From the NCBI GenBank assembly GCA_023229405.1, contig JALNZH010000067.1, positions 1 through 13,983 on the forward strand: a stretch of 13,983 nucleotides of DNA. Direction: 5' to 3'. Shown here in pieces: positions 1-8,449 of this stretch. How positions within the stretch are numbered: the stretch's first letter is position 1; the number at the start of each line of letters is the position of its first letter. The notes under the pieces are model-generated. The model saw nothing but the letters and a program-made list of their open reading frames with translations, was not told the DNA's origin and searched no databases. Position numbers and translations under genes: made by a program. The stretch comes from Bacteroidota bacterium. Lineage in GTDB: Bacteria > Bacteroidota > Ignavibacteria > UBA10030 > UBA8401.

Positions 1-1
1 C

Positions 2-2359
2 AGTGCACGGTATGCAATCTGGGCCGAGTCGATTGCTGAGGGAAATGGATTTTCAGATTGGACATCTCCGGAACCCTCACGGTACGTTGTGCATGCTCCG
101 TTGTATTCCGTACTACTTGCTCCCGTTGCCGCACTGTATCCTCACAATAGTATCGCATTAAAATTCGAAACAATTCTGATCGGAATACTCTTATTGATCG
201 GTCTGTTTCAGATGATCAGGTTTAGGAGCGGACGAGTGGCTGCTGGCATCTGTACTGTCATCCTGGCAACACATCCATTGACGCTGCTGTATTCCACTCA
301 GGTCCTTTCTGAGATACTTTTTGCTGCTTTCCTTGTGGGATTATTCTTCGCATTGGAATATTGGCTGAAGAGTGACTTGACAAAAACATCGACGCTGTTT
401 TCGGTGATTATATTGTTGATTGGATGCATTCTCTCCCGCGAAATTGGTATTGTGCTGTTGATTGTTGTTGTTGCGTTTCTCATTCTAAAGGAAAAATACG
501 AATATGCCGGCTGGGTGTTTATTGGCGTCACGATGATCTTCGGCGCTTGGTACGTTCGAAACGAACTATTAGTCGCGGCGCGCGAACATCCGGATTTACG
601 TAATGCGATGCTGTTCAGTTCTAATATCCTGACCTCTAGCGAACACTCTGTCGTGCGAGAATTGTGGATGCGGATTGGGGTGAATGGAATATTTTACGGG
701 AGAGAATTACTCGGAGTACTGTTCTCTTCTCAGTTTAGTTTTTCTGGTGAACTTCAAAATACTTACTATCAGGTCGTCGATCGTACGTCAGGGGTGCTCA
801 TCGTTGCTCAACATATTGTCTCTCCGGCTTTTAGTATGGCTGCACTACTGTCTGTTATTGTTATTCTTGTTGGAATATACGATGAGATCATACGCGGTCG
901 GATGATGTTTCTCTTCTGCACTTTTATATTTTTGTATGGTGCAATGATTCTGATCTATCCCGTCGCCGATATTCGGTTTTTGTATCCCGTGTTGATAGTG
1001 ATGATTATATTTTTCGGGAGGGGAGTGGAATCCTTGTCACGAAACCGGAAGAAAACAATCCCCGCAATGGTACTTGCGGTTGTGGGAGTGAGTTTGGTTC
1101 CGAACATTCTGTGGGGAGTTGGTTTTCTTCGGGAAGCAGACGAGTATAGGAGTGATCCGGTAGCGTACTATGACAATATCGTTCATCATTCGACTCGTTC
1201 ATCCGAAATGACAAAACCATTCTCACTGGCGGCCAAATGGGTACTGCAAAACGGAGATTCTTCAAACGTGATCATCTCACGGTGGAAGGAACTCGGATTA
1301 GTTCTGCCGCAAAAAAAAGTATTATTATTGGATGCGTTTGTTTCATTATCTACGTTTGAACAATCAATTAGGGACTATGGCGTTTCGTATGTGGTAACGA
1401 CAAAAGATATGTATGGCTGGCATGAATACGAATTTCAAATGAATGCAACGAAGCGGTATTCGTTTTCACTTGTTCATTCCGTTGCCGGACTGGATGTGTT
1501 CAAGGTGGAGGAGGTGACTGCACAAACTCCAAAATTGACTGAGACACGTGCTATGTTTCAATACATGTTCCACTATTTAGAGCATGGAGGCTATGATACA
1601 CTCCGTACATTTTTTCAAAAGAATGCGAATCTTACTGCGATACACTACCAACTGCGGTTCTATCAAGGTGTGACCGAAGAATGTGCGGGTGACTATGACA
1701 CTGCATTGAATATTTACAGTTCGTTGTTCGGAATGCCGCAGGGGATCGGCTTGGCTCAACAGGTGGGATTCCACACAAATGTGATTAATCAGCGGAAAGC
1801 AGTAGAGAAATCGACAAATCCAAAAGACCGAGCGTCGAAATATTTTAACATCGCGTTGAATTATTGGGAGCTGGATCGCCGGCAGAATGCTCTCAATTAT
1901 CTTAACGCAACAATCCGGGAAGAACCGACCTATCTTCCAGCGTACAATTTGTTCGTGTATTTCTCGCTGTTGAATCAGGATACGGTAAATGCCTCAGTAG
2001 CATTTGCTGCGATGACGGATCGGTTTCCCGGTGAACCCGTTGTTCCCCTGTTTCGTTCATTATTTACGCACATGATTGAACTGCGAAGCGCTGCATCGGT
2101 AATGCAACGTTCACAATTGTATGCTCAACTTGCTGACGATTATGACCAACTAGGATTGTCAGACAGCAAAGTTGAATCACTGCGGCGGTCGTATCTTTCT
2201 AATCCGGTCAATAATGACATTGCCCTTCGTCTAGCAGCACTCTATGAACAGAAATCGAAGTATTTTCCTGCAAAACAAATTCTTTTAGACGCCTGGAACC
2301 GGCAGCAGCAATCGGAATCGCTGAAAATGAAACTCAATGAAATTCAGACGAGGTATTGA
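2..2359 (+). CDS. GT39/PMT-like GT-C glycosyltransferase with TPR-like tail (5' partial)
   Basis: Integral membrane protein that probably transfers a sugar from a polyprenyl-phosphate donor on the outer face of the cytoplasmic membrane. The frame is open to the left edge, so the true start lies outside. A GTG at 89 is possible, but the codons before it encode typical family sequence (YAIWAESIAEGNG, then HAPLYSVLLAP), which matches the first periplasmic loop of ArnT/PMT-type enzymes. The catalytic acidic motif would lie upstream and cannot be seen. About ten hydrophobic helices follow. The segment ADIRFLYPVLIV near bases 965-1000 matches the late D-x-R-[FY]-L-x-P motif of GT39/GT83 proteins. 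After the last helix comes a soluble part of about 370 residues. Its second half (from about base 1830) has helical pairs reminiscent of TPR repeats, such as ALNYWELDRRQNALNYL. It is followed by three more membrane-protein genes. The family is fairly sure; the acceptor and sugar are unknown. Confidence 0.75.
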   Translation, partial: SARYAIWAESIAEGNGFSDWTSPEPSRYVVHAPLYSVLLAPVAALYPHNSIALKFETILIGILLLIGLFQMIRFRSGRVAAGICTVILATHPLTLLYSTQVLSEILFAAFLVGLFFALEYWLKSDLTKTSTLFSVIILLIGCILSREIGIVLLIVVVAFLILKEKYEYAGWVFIGVTMIFGAWYVRNELLVAAREHPDLRNAMLFSSNILTSSEHSVVRELWMRIGVNGIFYGRELLGVLFSSQFSFSGELQNTYYQVVDRTSGVLIVAQHIVSPAFSMAALLSVIVILVGIYDEIIRGRMMFLFCTFIFLYGAMILIYPVADIRFLYPVLIVMIIFFGRGVESLSRNRKKTIPAMVLAVVGVSLVPNILWGVGFLREADEYRSDPVAYYDNIVHHSTRSSEMTKPFSLAAKWVLQNGDSSNVIISRWKELGLVLPQKKVLLLDAFVSLSTFEQSIRDYGVSYVVTTKDMYGWHEYEFQMNATKRYSFSLVHSVAGLDVFKVEEVTAQTPKLTETRAMFQYMFHYLEHGGYDTLRTFFQKNANLTAIHYQLRFYQGVTEECAGDYDTALNIYSSLFGMPQGIGLAQQVGFHTNVINQRKAVEKSTNPKDRASKYFNIALNYWELDRRQNALNYLNATIREEPTYLPAYNLFVYFSLLNQDTVNASVAFAAMTDRFPGEPVVPLFRSLFTHMIELRSAASVMQRSQLYAQLADDYDQLGLSDSKVESLRRSYLSNPVNNDIALRLAALYEQKSKYFPAKQILLDAWNRQQQSESLKMKLNEIQTRY

Positions 2360-2470
2360 TCATCAATGGTGTTTCTGAAAATGCAAAGAACTTTTCTTTC
2401 ACAATAAAATTGAAGATATTGCACAACAATAAGGAACTGCATACTGCGAACCGATGGAGTAAAACCTTCG

Positions 2471-3880
2471 ATGGCTTATTCCTATAACCAGTACACCATG
2501 AACTTTCCAGAATTTTTCTCGCGGCACGCTGATGATGAACAATACTCTTCATTCTACGTTCGATTTTTTGTTGTCGCTGTTGTCGTACTTTTCGCCATCA
2601 CTCATGCTCCCATCAATTTCGTTATGAGTTGGTACGATCGTTTCTTCCAAATTCTGCATGCCTCAGGATATCTTTCTTCAGCGATGGTGGATCAATTGGC
2701 GGCCCGGAAGGATAGTAACATCTCTGAAATTATCGTGCCGGTCAGAACATGGATCTTTTTTATCGCACTGTTGATAACGGCATATCCGCTGTTCAAGGAT
2801 ATACGAAAACACATCGAAAAACACGAACATGTGTATAAGGACGTTCAGACATACACCTCAATTCTGATTCCGTTTGGAATATTATGCCTCCTTGTGGTTC
2901 CGTCGCAGCTTGGATTGGGGGGCAATATGTACGCACGAATGAGCATTGAACCGTTAAGCTTTAACGATTCCAAATTGTGGTTCTATCAACGGTTGCTGAT
3001 GCCTTCCATTGCCTATTTTCTTCAGTTAAAAGGACCGGTATTATACTTTTTTTTCAGCTTGTTCGTTACACTCCTTATGTTCCTCTTGGTTCATCTTTTT
3101 TTTATTACACGCGGCATTACCCTAAGCAGACTCGAACTTACTTCACTTGGAACCTCATCATTTCTGATGACCCAACTGCAAATTCCGGGATATACAGAAC
3201 AACTGGCGTTGGTTTTTATTCTTTTACTATTCATTATCCCGACCACCACTATGGGTCGTTTGAGTTTGGCTGTTCTTTCATTACTTGCGCATGAAATCAG
3301 CATTGTCCCTCTAGCATTCATTTCCCTGATGTATTTTACCAGAAAAGAAAATATGATGTTGGCGACTCTGGTCTTCTTCTATTGTTTTTTTTGGATAGCA
3401 AGTTTCGGCGGAAATATCTCTTTATTGCTTTCGGTGCGCGACGTGTACGGCAAAAGCGGTTGGATGTGGGCGGTGGAACATCCGTATCGATTGTTGGCGG
3501 GAATTGCGTTATCGTACAAACTTCTTTGGGGAATCATCGGTTTCGCAATAATAAAATTCCAAAATTTGCGAGTACCGCTGGCCGGATTCATTCTTATTGC
3601 CATTGCGTTCACCATCATCGGAGTGGATACGTCACGGTTGATGGGATTTGGAATTCTTTCACTCCTTATAGCCCTTTTTTTGATGAAAGAATACTTTACG
3701 GAACTTGGGATGAAATACAAATACGTACTGATCGGTAATATTATTGTGCCGACATTTTTTATCGGAACGAATATTGGTATTGCGCTGGTAAATGGAATTT
3801 ATAGTGTCGGAGGAGAAAACGGGAAGATTGTCCTCAACGGATTATATCAGATGATTTACCTTGGCGTGGTGATGAAATGA
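2471..3880 (+). CDS. Polytopic membrane protein, possibly GT-C-like, function unassigned
   Basis: A 469-residue protein with roughly ten hydrophobic helices and no recognisable soluble domain. I do not recognise the family with confidence. The segment FYQRLLMPSIAYFL, after an extracytoplasmic loop, resembles the 'YRxRxLxP' stretch of many uncharacterised GT-C-like or polysaccharide-related membrane proteins. The helices containing LLAHEISIVPLAF and GVDTSRLMGFG fit that architecture too. However, the acidic WDD/DE motif of its neighbours is missing from the N-terminal loop, so glycosyltransferase activity is only a guess; a Wzy/EpsG-like role is an alternative. The ATG at 2471 has a GGAG at 2456-2459; the Met at 2500 is a second candidate. 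The stop overlaps the next start (ATGA at 3877), so the two are translationally coupled and probably act in one pathway. Confidence 0.7.
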   Translation: MAYSYNQYTMNFPEFFSRHADDEQYSSFYVRFFVVAVVVLFAITHAPINFVMSWYDRFFQILHASGYLSSAMVDQLAARKDSNISEIIVPVRTWIFFIALLITAYPLFKDIRKHIEKHEHVYKDVQTYTSILIPFGILCLLVVPSQLGLGGNMYARMSIEPLSFNDSKLWFYQRLLMPSIAYFLQLKGPVLYFFFSLFVTLLMFLLVHLFFITRGITLSRLELTSLGTSSFLMTQLQIPGYTEQLALVFILLLFIIPTTTMGRLSLAVLSLLAHEISIVPLAFISLMYFTRKENMMLATLVFFYCFFWIASFGGNISLLLSVRDVYGKSGWMWAVEHPYRLLAGIALSYKLLWGIIGFAIIKFQNLRVPLAGFILIAIAFTIIGVDTSRLMGFGILSLLIALFLMKEYFTELGMKYKYVLIGNIIVPTFFIGTNIGIALVNGIYSVGGENGKIVLNGLYQMIYLGVVMK

Positions 3881-5838
3881 CGAACATCATACCGCCGAAA
3901 TCATTTCTCATGATCCCGATTCTCCTGTTCGCTTTTGTTCTATTCTATCCGAACTTAAATGCCGGATTTACTAATTGGGATGATCAAATCCATGTCACGG
4001 AGAATAAACGGATTCAATCTCTGACATGGGAATCGGTTGGTGAATTGTTCACGCCAAATACGGACTATATGTATCATCCTGTAACGATGCTCTCGTATGC
4101 AGTCGATTGGGCAATCGGCGGCGGTTCCTCAACGGCGTTTCATCGTACGAGCCTATTGTTACATTTAATTAATATTCTGCTAGTGTACCGGCTTATCGTT
4201 TACATCTCAGGCGACATCAACAGCGCACTGATCGTTGCTTTGTTATTTGGTATTCATCCGGTAAATGTCGAGACGGTATCGTGGGTGTCGGCTCGTAAGG
4301 ATTTGTTGTATTCATTATTTTTTCTTTCCGGAATGAATCTGTACTTCGGATTTCTAGAGGGGAAACATCGCATCGGCACTATTATCGGTATGGGAATCGT
4401 GTTTATTCTCGGTTTGCTTTCCAAACCGACGATGGTTGTTTTTCCTCTCGTGTTGTTTATGATTGATTGGTGGAGGCACCGGCCATTAGATCGAAATATC
4501 CTGATAGAAAAAATTCCGTTTGTGCTGATCGCATTCGGCTTCGGGATTTTTACAATGGCGCTTTCGAATTCCGACACGGATGTTGTTTCGATCATGTCGC
4601 TCTTTAAATTCCAGCATCAAGTGTTGATGGTGTGTTACTCAATTGTTTTTTATTTCGGAAAGATTATAATTCCGATTGATCTGTCTGCAATACATCATTA
4701 TCCGATCGTCTCATCCGGCGTGCTGCCGGCGTGGTTCTATGCCGCTCCAATAATCCTTGCGCTGATCTGCACTGGACTGACTCTGGCAGGGAATCGGTGG
4801 AAATTTCTCCTGTTCGGTGCTGGAATATACATTATTCCATTACTCCTCGTGCTTCAAATTCTGCCGTTTAATAACACCTCCCTTGTGGCGGAACGATATG
4901 CATATATTTCTTCCATTGGGATTTTGTTCGTTGGAGTCATTGGGGGTAAACACATTCTCGCATCATATGCGGACGGAGAACCGTTTTGGTACGGTGCATC
5001 GTCAATGTTTCTTGTGCTTGTAACACTAATGTTTACTATCGGAACAATCATCCGTGTATCGGTCTGGAAGGACAGCATCAGTGTCTTTTCCGATGTGATT
5101 CAACGTGATCAAACGATTTGGATCGCGTATGCCAACAGAGCACTGGACAGGATTAAGCTGGAACAATATTCTGGAGCAATGGACGATGCAAACAGAGCGA
5201 TTGTGTTGCATCCCAACAGAAAGGCCTTATATGCGGTCAGAGGGAATATCTATTTCTTCTTGAAAGATTATCAAAAAGCAATCGCTGATTTTGACTCGGT
5301 GGTGTTTTCATCTAAAGCGAAACCGTACGAACTCTATAATAAAGGAGCTTCGCTTTATTATTTGCATGAGTATGACAGTGCTCTGGCATATTATGGAAAA
5401 GCGTTCGATGCGGATTCGGCATTTGCACGGGCATATCTGGGATACGGTATGATCCTCCAAAATGAAAAGCGTTTAGCCATAATGGCGCGACACTATTTTG
5501 ACGCAGCCATTCGGTATGATGGATCGATGTGGGAGGCATATTATTTTCGTGCTGCCGCCAATATGGATTTGGGGAATGCCGGTGGGGCCATGACCGATGG
5601 ATCGATGGCATTGATGCTGAATCCGAAACTGCTTCAGGATACGATGATCACTCGAATCAATACATCGGTCTCGAAATATGTTGCAAGAGCGTCAGTAATC
5701 AAAACAGAGATCGATAAAGGAAAACGACTAGAACAATTGTATGGTGAACTCAGCCGGACATATTTGATGCTGGGTGATTCGATACGATCGATGCGGACGT
5801 CTGTTGCACAGAAATTTATTGGTAATCGAAAACAATGA
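3877..5838 (+). CDS. TMTC-like GT-C glycosyltransferase with C-terminal TPR repeats
   Basis: A 653-residue membrane enzyme resembling bacterial relatives of the eukaryotic TMTC (GT105) protein O-mannosyltransferases. Residues 1-415 form about ten transmembrane helices. Visible family motifs are N33-W34-D35-D36 in the first external loop (the likely acidic catalytic/metal site of GT-C enzymes), Y66-H67-P68, H127-P-V-N-V-E132 followed by A139-R140-K141-D142-L-L, a helix with LLSKPTMVVFPLVLFMIDWW, and A338-E339-R340-Y-A-Y. Residues about 415-590 hold four to five TPR units, for example around WIAYANRALDRIKLEQYSGA and LYNKGASLYYLHEYDSALAY, which could bind acceptor protein. The most likely role is glycosylation of exported proteins from a lipid-linked donor. 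ATGA overlaps couple it to both neighbours. Family assignment is good; the substrate is unknown. The pilins just downstream are a tempting but untested acceptor. Confidence 0.8.
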   Translation: MTNIIPPKSFLMIPILLFAFVLFYPNLNAGFTNWDDQIHVTENKRIQSLTWESVGELFTPNTDYMYHPVTMLSYAVDWAIGGGSSTAFHRTSLLLHLINILLVYRLIVYISGDINSALIVALLFGIHPVNVETVSWVSARKDLLYSLFFLSGMNLYFGFLEGKHRIGTIIGMGIVFILGLLSKPTMVVFPLVLFMIDWWRHRPLDRNILIEKIPFVLIAFGFGIFTMALSNSDTDVVSIMSLFKFQHQVLMVCYSIVFYFGKIIIPIDLSAIHHYPIVSSGVLPAWFYAAPIILALICTGLTLAGNRWKFLLFGAGIYIIPLLLVLQILPFNNTSLVAERYAYISSIGILFVGVIGGKHILASYADGEPFWYGASSMFLVLVTLMFTIGTIIRVSVWKDSISVFSDVIQRDQTIWIAYANRALDRIKLEQYSGAMDDANRAIVLHPNRKALYAVRGNIYFFLKDYQKAIADFDSVVFSSKAKPYELYNKGASLYYLHEYDSALAYYGKAFDADSAFARAYLGYGMILQNEKRLAIMARHYFDAAIRYDGSMWEAYYFRAAANMDLGNAGGAMTDGSMALMLNPKLLQDTMITRINTSVSKYVARASVIKTEIDKGKRLEQLYGELSRTYLMLGDSIRSMRTSVAQKFIGNRKQ

Positions 5839-7784
5839 ACCCCAAACATTTTAAAAATATTCTGTTTATTTATGCACTGTTTATCATTTCGGCGCTGGTG
5901 CATTTTCATATCCTGCTGAATGAAATAATCAATTGGCGCGATGACGAACTATTCTTTGCGTTGCACACAATAGCCAATGGTGCCGGCACAATATTTTCGC
6001 AGGGTGAACATTCTCCGGCAATGATGCTGTGGTATGGAATGCAGTTTTCGATAGGTGGGGATGGCCATTTTATCTACCATGCTATCAGTATTTTGTTGCA
6101 TACGGCAAATGCACTCATGCTCTTTATTCTTCTGCTCAGATTTGGAGCGTCATCGGTCATGGCGATGACGGTTGCGTTGTTGTTTACCGTCCATCCAATC
6201 CACGTCGAGTCGATTGCCATGATCACGAATCAGCAAACGGTACTATCGATGTTGATGCTGCAGTTCATGGTGTTTGTGTATTCAAACTATTTGGAAGGCG
6301 GGAAACGATTCTTTTTGATTGTATCCATCATCATTGCTTTGCTCTTACAACTAATCGGAAATCCTGCTGCATATGTCATCGTGGCTCTCATATTGCTGCG
6401 GACGGCAAAACAGGAAATGGTGTCATTAAGATCGTTGAGTCCGTTTTTATTCATCTTGATTGGTGGAGTGATCGGCGCAGTATGGAATACTCATTTTTTG
6501 TCGTATGGTTGGTCGCTCATCAGCGAATCGGTGTTGATGTTCCGGTTCGGATTCATCGACCAAGCGTTCCGAACATTCCTTCCATGGATGTCGTCATTAT
6601 TGGTTGATTCTGTGAGTCAGTACAATCAGGATCAAGGGATCCTTGCGATGATATTTCCTTTGATAGCGCTCGTGGTTTGTACTGTTGCAATATTGTTGAG
6701 AAATCACTTCCGCATAATTTTTTATGGTGTTATGATTATTCTGTTCGGTAGTCTTCCATTGTTTACGGGAGTGAGTAGGGGAGACTGGGCGTTTGCTGAA
6801 GATGGTGCATATCTTGCCTCGGCAGGATGGATTGTAATAATTGTTTGGGCATTCGAAAAAATTCTTATATCCGTCAAAGAAAGAAAATTATTAATAGAAA
6901 CATCTGAAAAATCTCATCGCAATGTTGTTTTTCAGAAGTTTCTAATAAAAGCTATCTACGGCATTGGAAGTATTGTGCTGCTAGTGTTCTCTGTGCAAAC
7001 TGCTGTGAAGGCGTCATACTGGGAAAACGGATATACGTATTGGGGACAATGTCTTGAAGAAAAACCTGAAAATGTTTTTGTTCTCCTTAAAAAAGGAATG
7101 TATCATTATTTCCGATACGAGATCGATCCGGCGTTAAAGGCAATCGACGCTGCAATTGTTCTAGCACCGAATGATTATGAGGTACATTATAGCCGGGGAG
7201 TAGTGAATCTCAGTGCGATGTTATTACCCGCAGCCACCGTGGATTTTACAAAAGCGTTGGCGTTGGATCCCACTTCCAGTAATGCGTATTTTGGTCTTGG
7301 TTCGATTCATTCCCTCTATTCCCGATTTGACAGTGCGGTGATAGCATATACCGAAGCGATTCGGTACGCACCGAATTTCTTTGAGGCATACACGAATCGA
7401 GCGACAGTCTATGGTAGTATGGGGAAATTTGTTCAATCGTATGCTGATTTTGGGAAAGCACAACAGTTAGCCCCTCAATTCGCACAATTGTACGGCAACA
7501 GAGCGCTCATTTCGTTGCAGGCAGGAAACGCACAGGCAGCTTTTAGTGATTTTGCTACACAAATTGCAATAGAGCCTCATCAGGTCCCGCAGCGGATTAA
7601 TGCTGCCCTAACTGCCATTTTGCTGTCGGACACAACAACGGCATTGTTACAGTTTTCTAAAGCGTATGAGATTGACTCTCTTCGGACAAAGCTATATCTT
7701 TCGTCTACTTTTAGTACCTTCCTGAAATCGAAGCAAGAATTAGACTTAGGAAACGCTGTCCTTAAAAAAGTGATCGGTAAATAA
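5835..7784 (+). CDS. TMTC-like GT-C/TPR protein, diverged copy of the preceding gene
   Basis: A 649-residue protein with the same layout as its upstream neighbour: an N-terminal multi-helix membrane domain (about 1-400) and five to six TPR units (about 402-640, e.g. NVFVLLKKGMYHYFRYEIDP and AYFGLGSIHSLYSRFDSAV). It keeps the acidic pair in loop 1 (N33-W34-R35-D36-D37) and H120-P121-x3-E125. It lacks the R-K-D triplet found three residues after VS in its neighbour (here Q133-Q134-T135), the YHP motif is reduced to HSP (59-61), and A-E-R becomes A-E-D (321-323). It also carries a Lys/Glu-rich cytoplasmic loop near bases 6860-6940. The ATGA overlap at 5835 shows coupling. It may use another substrate, act as the regulatory half of a heterodimer, or be catalytically dead; the sequence does not decide. 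It is the last gene of the membrane-protein block. Confidence 0.75.
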   Translation: MNPKHFKNILFIYALFIISALVHFHILLNEIINWRDDELFFALHTIANGAGTIFSQGEHSPAMMLWYGMQFSIGGDGHFIYHAISILLHTANALMLFILLLRFGASSVMAMTVALLFTVHPIHVESIAMITNQQTVLSMLMLQFMVFVYSNYLEGGKRFFLIVSIIIALLLQLIGNPAAYVIVALILLRTAKQEMVSLRSLSPFLFILIGGVIGAVWNTHFLSYGWSLISESVLMFRFGFIDQAFRTFLPWMSSLLVDSVSQYNQDQGILAMIFPLIALVVCTVAILLRNHFRIIFYGVMIILFGSLPLFTGVSRGDWAFAEDGAYLASAGWIVIIVWAFEKILISVKERKLLIETSEKSHRNVVFQKFLIKAIYGIGSIVLLVFSVQTAVKASYWENGYTYWGQCLEEKPENVFVLLKKGMYHYFRYEIDPALKAIDAAIVLAPNDYEVHYSRGVVNLSAMLLPAATVDFTKALALDPTSSNAYFGLGSIHSLYSRFDSAVIAYTEAIRYAPNFFEAYTNRATVYGSMGKFVQSYADFGKAQQLAPQFAQLYGNRALISLQAGNAQAAFSDFATQIAIEPHQVPQRINAALTAILLSDTTTALLQFSKAYEIDSLRTKLYLSSTFSTFLKSKQELDLGNAVLKKVIGK

Positions 7785-7789
7785 ATACT

Positions 7790-7830
7790 CGGTAATTACA
7801 ACCGCTAGCCGGAAATTATTACCGGAATTT
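7790..7830 (+). terminator. Possible weak terminator after the glycosyltransferase block
   Basis: CGGTAAT at 7790-7796 can pair with ATTACCG at 7818-7824 around a 21-base loop that contains a smaller CCG/CGG hairpin. GAATTTT follows. The stem is short and the loop large, so termination would be weak. The sequence also reads as a direct repeat, CCGGAAATT (7809) and CCGGAATTT (7822), which could instead be an activator site for the promoter downstream. Confidence 0.3.
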
Positions 7831-7873
7831 TCTGAAAAGGTGTCCAAAAGTTAATAAATATAGGAATTATATT

Positions 7874-7890
7874 TTGGCACGGGACATGTT
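7874..7890 (+). promoter_or_regulatory. Sigma-54 (RpoN)-type -24/-12 promoter for the first pilin
   Basis: TTGGCACGGGACATGTT matches the sigma-54 consensus TTGGCACG-N4-TTGCW. The -24 half TTGGCACG is perfect. The GG pair is followed after exactly ten bases by GT in place of GC, a single change in the -12 core. Transcription would begin near 7901, giving a leader of about 73 A-rich bases ending in the strong AAAGGAG (7961-7967). Pilin genes in Pseudomonas, Myxococcus and Geobacter are classic sigma-54 targets, which fits. The match is read by eye, and an enhancer-binding-protein site is not identified. Confidence 0.6.
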
Positions 7891-7973
7891 TATATATGAA
7901 TAGACAATGCAGATAATGATCCACAAAAAATAACTAACGTTACATTACCTAACAACAAACAAAGGAGTACATT

Positions 7974-8375
7974 ATGGGACAACAACAATTGCTTTTGATC
8001 ATCCTCGGTGTGATCATCGTCGGTATCGCTGTTGCAGTCGGTATCACAATGTTTCAGGATAACGCATTGAGCGCATCACGCGATGCTATCACAGCTGATC
8101 TCGTGAATCTTGCTTCCAAAGCACAGCAATACTATCGTAAACCGGCATCATTGGGCGGCGGCGGTAATTCATTCACAGGTATCACTGCAGTAACAGTAAT
8201 CGTTGGAACTGCCGTAGCGACAAATGACAATGCAACATATGGTATCAGCGGAACCACTACTGCTACCGCAATCGTATTCGTCGGAACCGGCAATAACGAA
8301 GTCTCTGCTGGTGTGTTCCCGATCCATCAGGTGACGGTTGCTCCATCCACCTACACTGTTTCACAAGTACAATAA
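7974..8375 (+). CDS. Major pilin-like protein with minimal 'MG' leader (paralogue 1)
   Basis: A 133-residue protein with the architecture of a type IV pilin: one N-terminal hydrophobic helix (residues 3-27, QQQLLLIILGVI...) continuing into an amphipathic helix and a small Thr/Gly-rich globular domain. There is no positively charged leader: the protein starts Met-Gly-Gln, so any cleavage after Gly would remove two residues, and the usual Glu at mature position 5 is Leu. Conserved with the next gene are Y53-Y54-x-x-P57-x-S-x-G61-G-G-G-x-S-F67, T83-N-D-N-x-T-Y89, FVGTG and FPI. A strong RBS (AAAGGAG, six bases from ATG), a sigma-54-like promoter upstream and a terminator just behind it suggest the most abundant subunit of the filament or pseudopilus. 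It shows no clear family match beyond pilin-like architecture. The pilin role is inferred from shape and from the adjacent pilC and pilB. Confidence 0.8.
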   Translation: MGQQQLLLIILGVIIVGIAVAVGITMFQDNALSASRDAITADLVNLASKAQQYYRKPASLGGGGNSFTGITAVTVIVGTAVATNDNATYGISGTTTATAIVFVGTGNNEVSAGVFPIHQVTVAPSTYTVSQVQ

Positions 8376-8385
8376 TCGATCTATT

Positions 8386-8424
8386 GAAAGAAAGGGCAAG
8401 AAATACTTGCCCTTTCTTTCTTTG
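8386..8424 (+). terminator. Strong rho-independent terminator/attenuator between the two pilins
   Basis: A perfect 15-bp inverted repeat: GAAAGAAAGGGCAAG (8386-8400), loop AAATA (8401-8405), CTTGCCCTTTCTTTC (8406-8420), then TTTG. The descending arm is T-rich. It sits 10 bases after the stop of the first pilin and 26 bases before the start of the second, whose own promoter is not evident. Partial read-through would make the first pilin much more abundant; the stem may also protect the 3' end of that mRNA. Confidence 0.85.
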
Positions 8425-8449
8425 ATAATCTTCTCAGGAAGATACTTAC

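Noticed and set aside
89..2359. GTG at 89 as the true start of the first gene
   Set aside because: The frame is open upstream and encodes typical GT39 first-loop sequence, so the gene most likely begins before the window.
6029..6607. Long + strand open frame inside the second TMTC-like gene
   Set aside because: An out-of-frame shadow: the gene frame carries the GT-C motifs, while this one yields a Cys/His-rich sequence with no family pattern.
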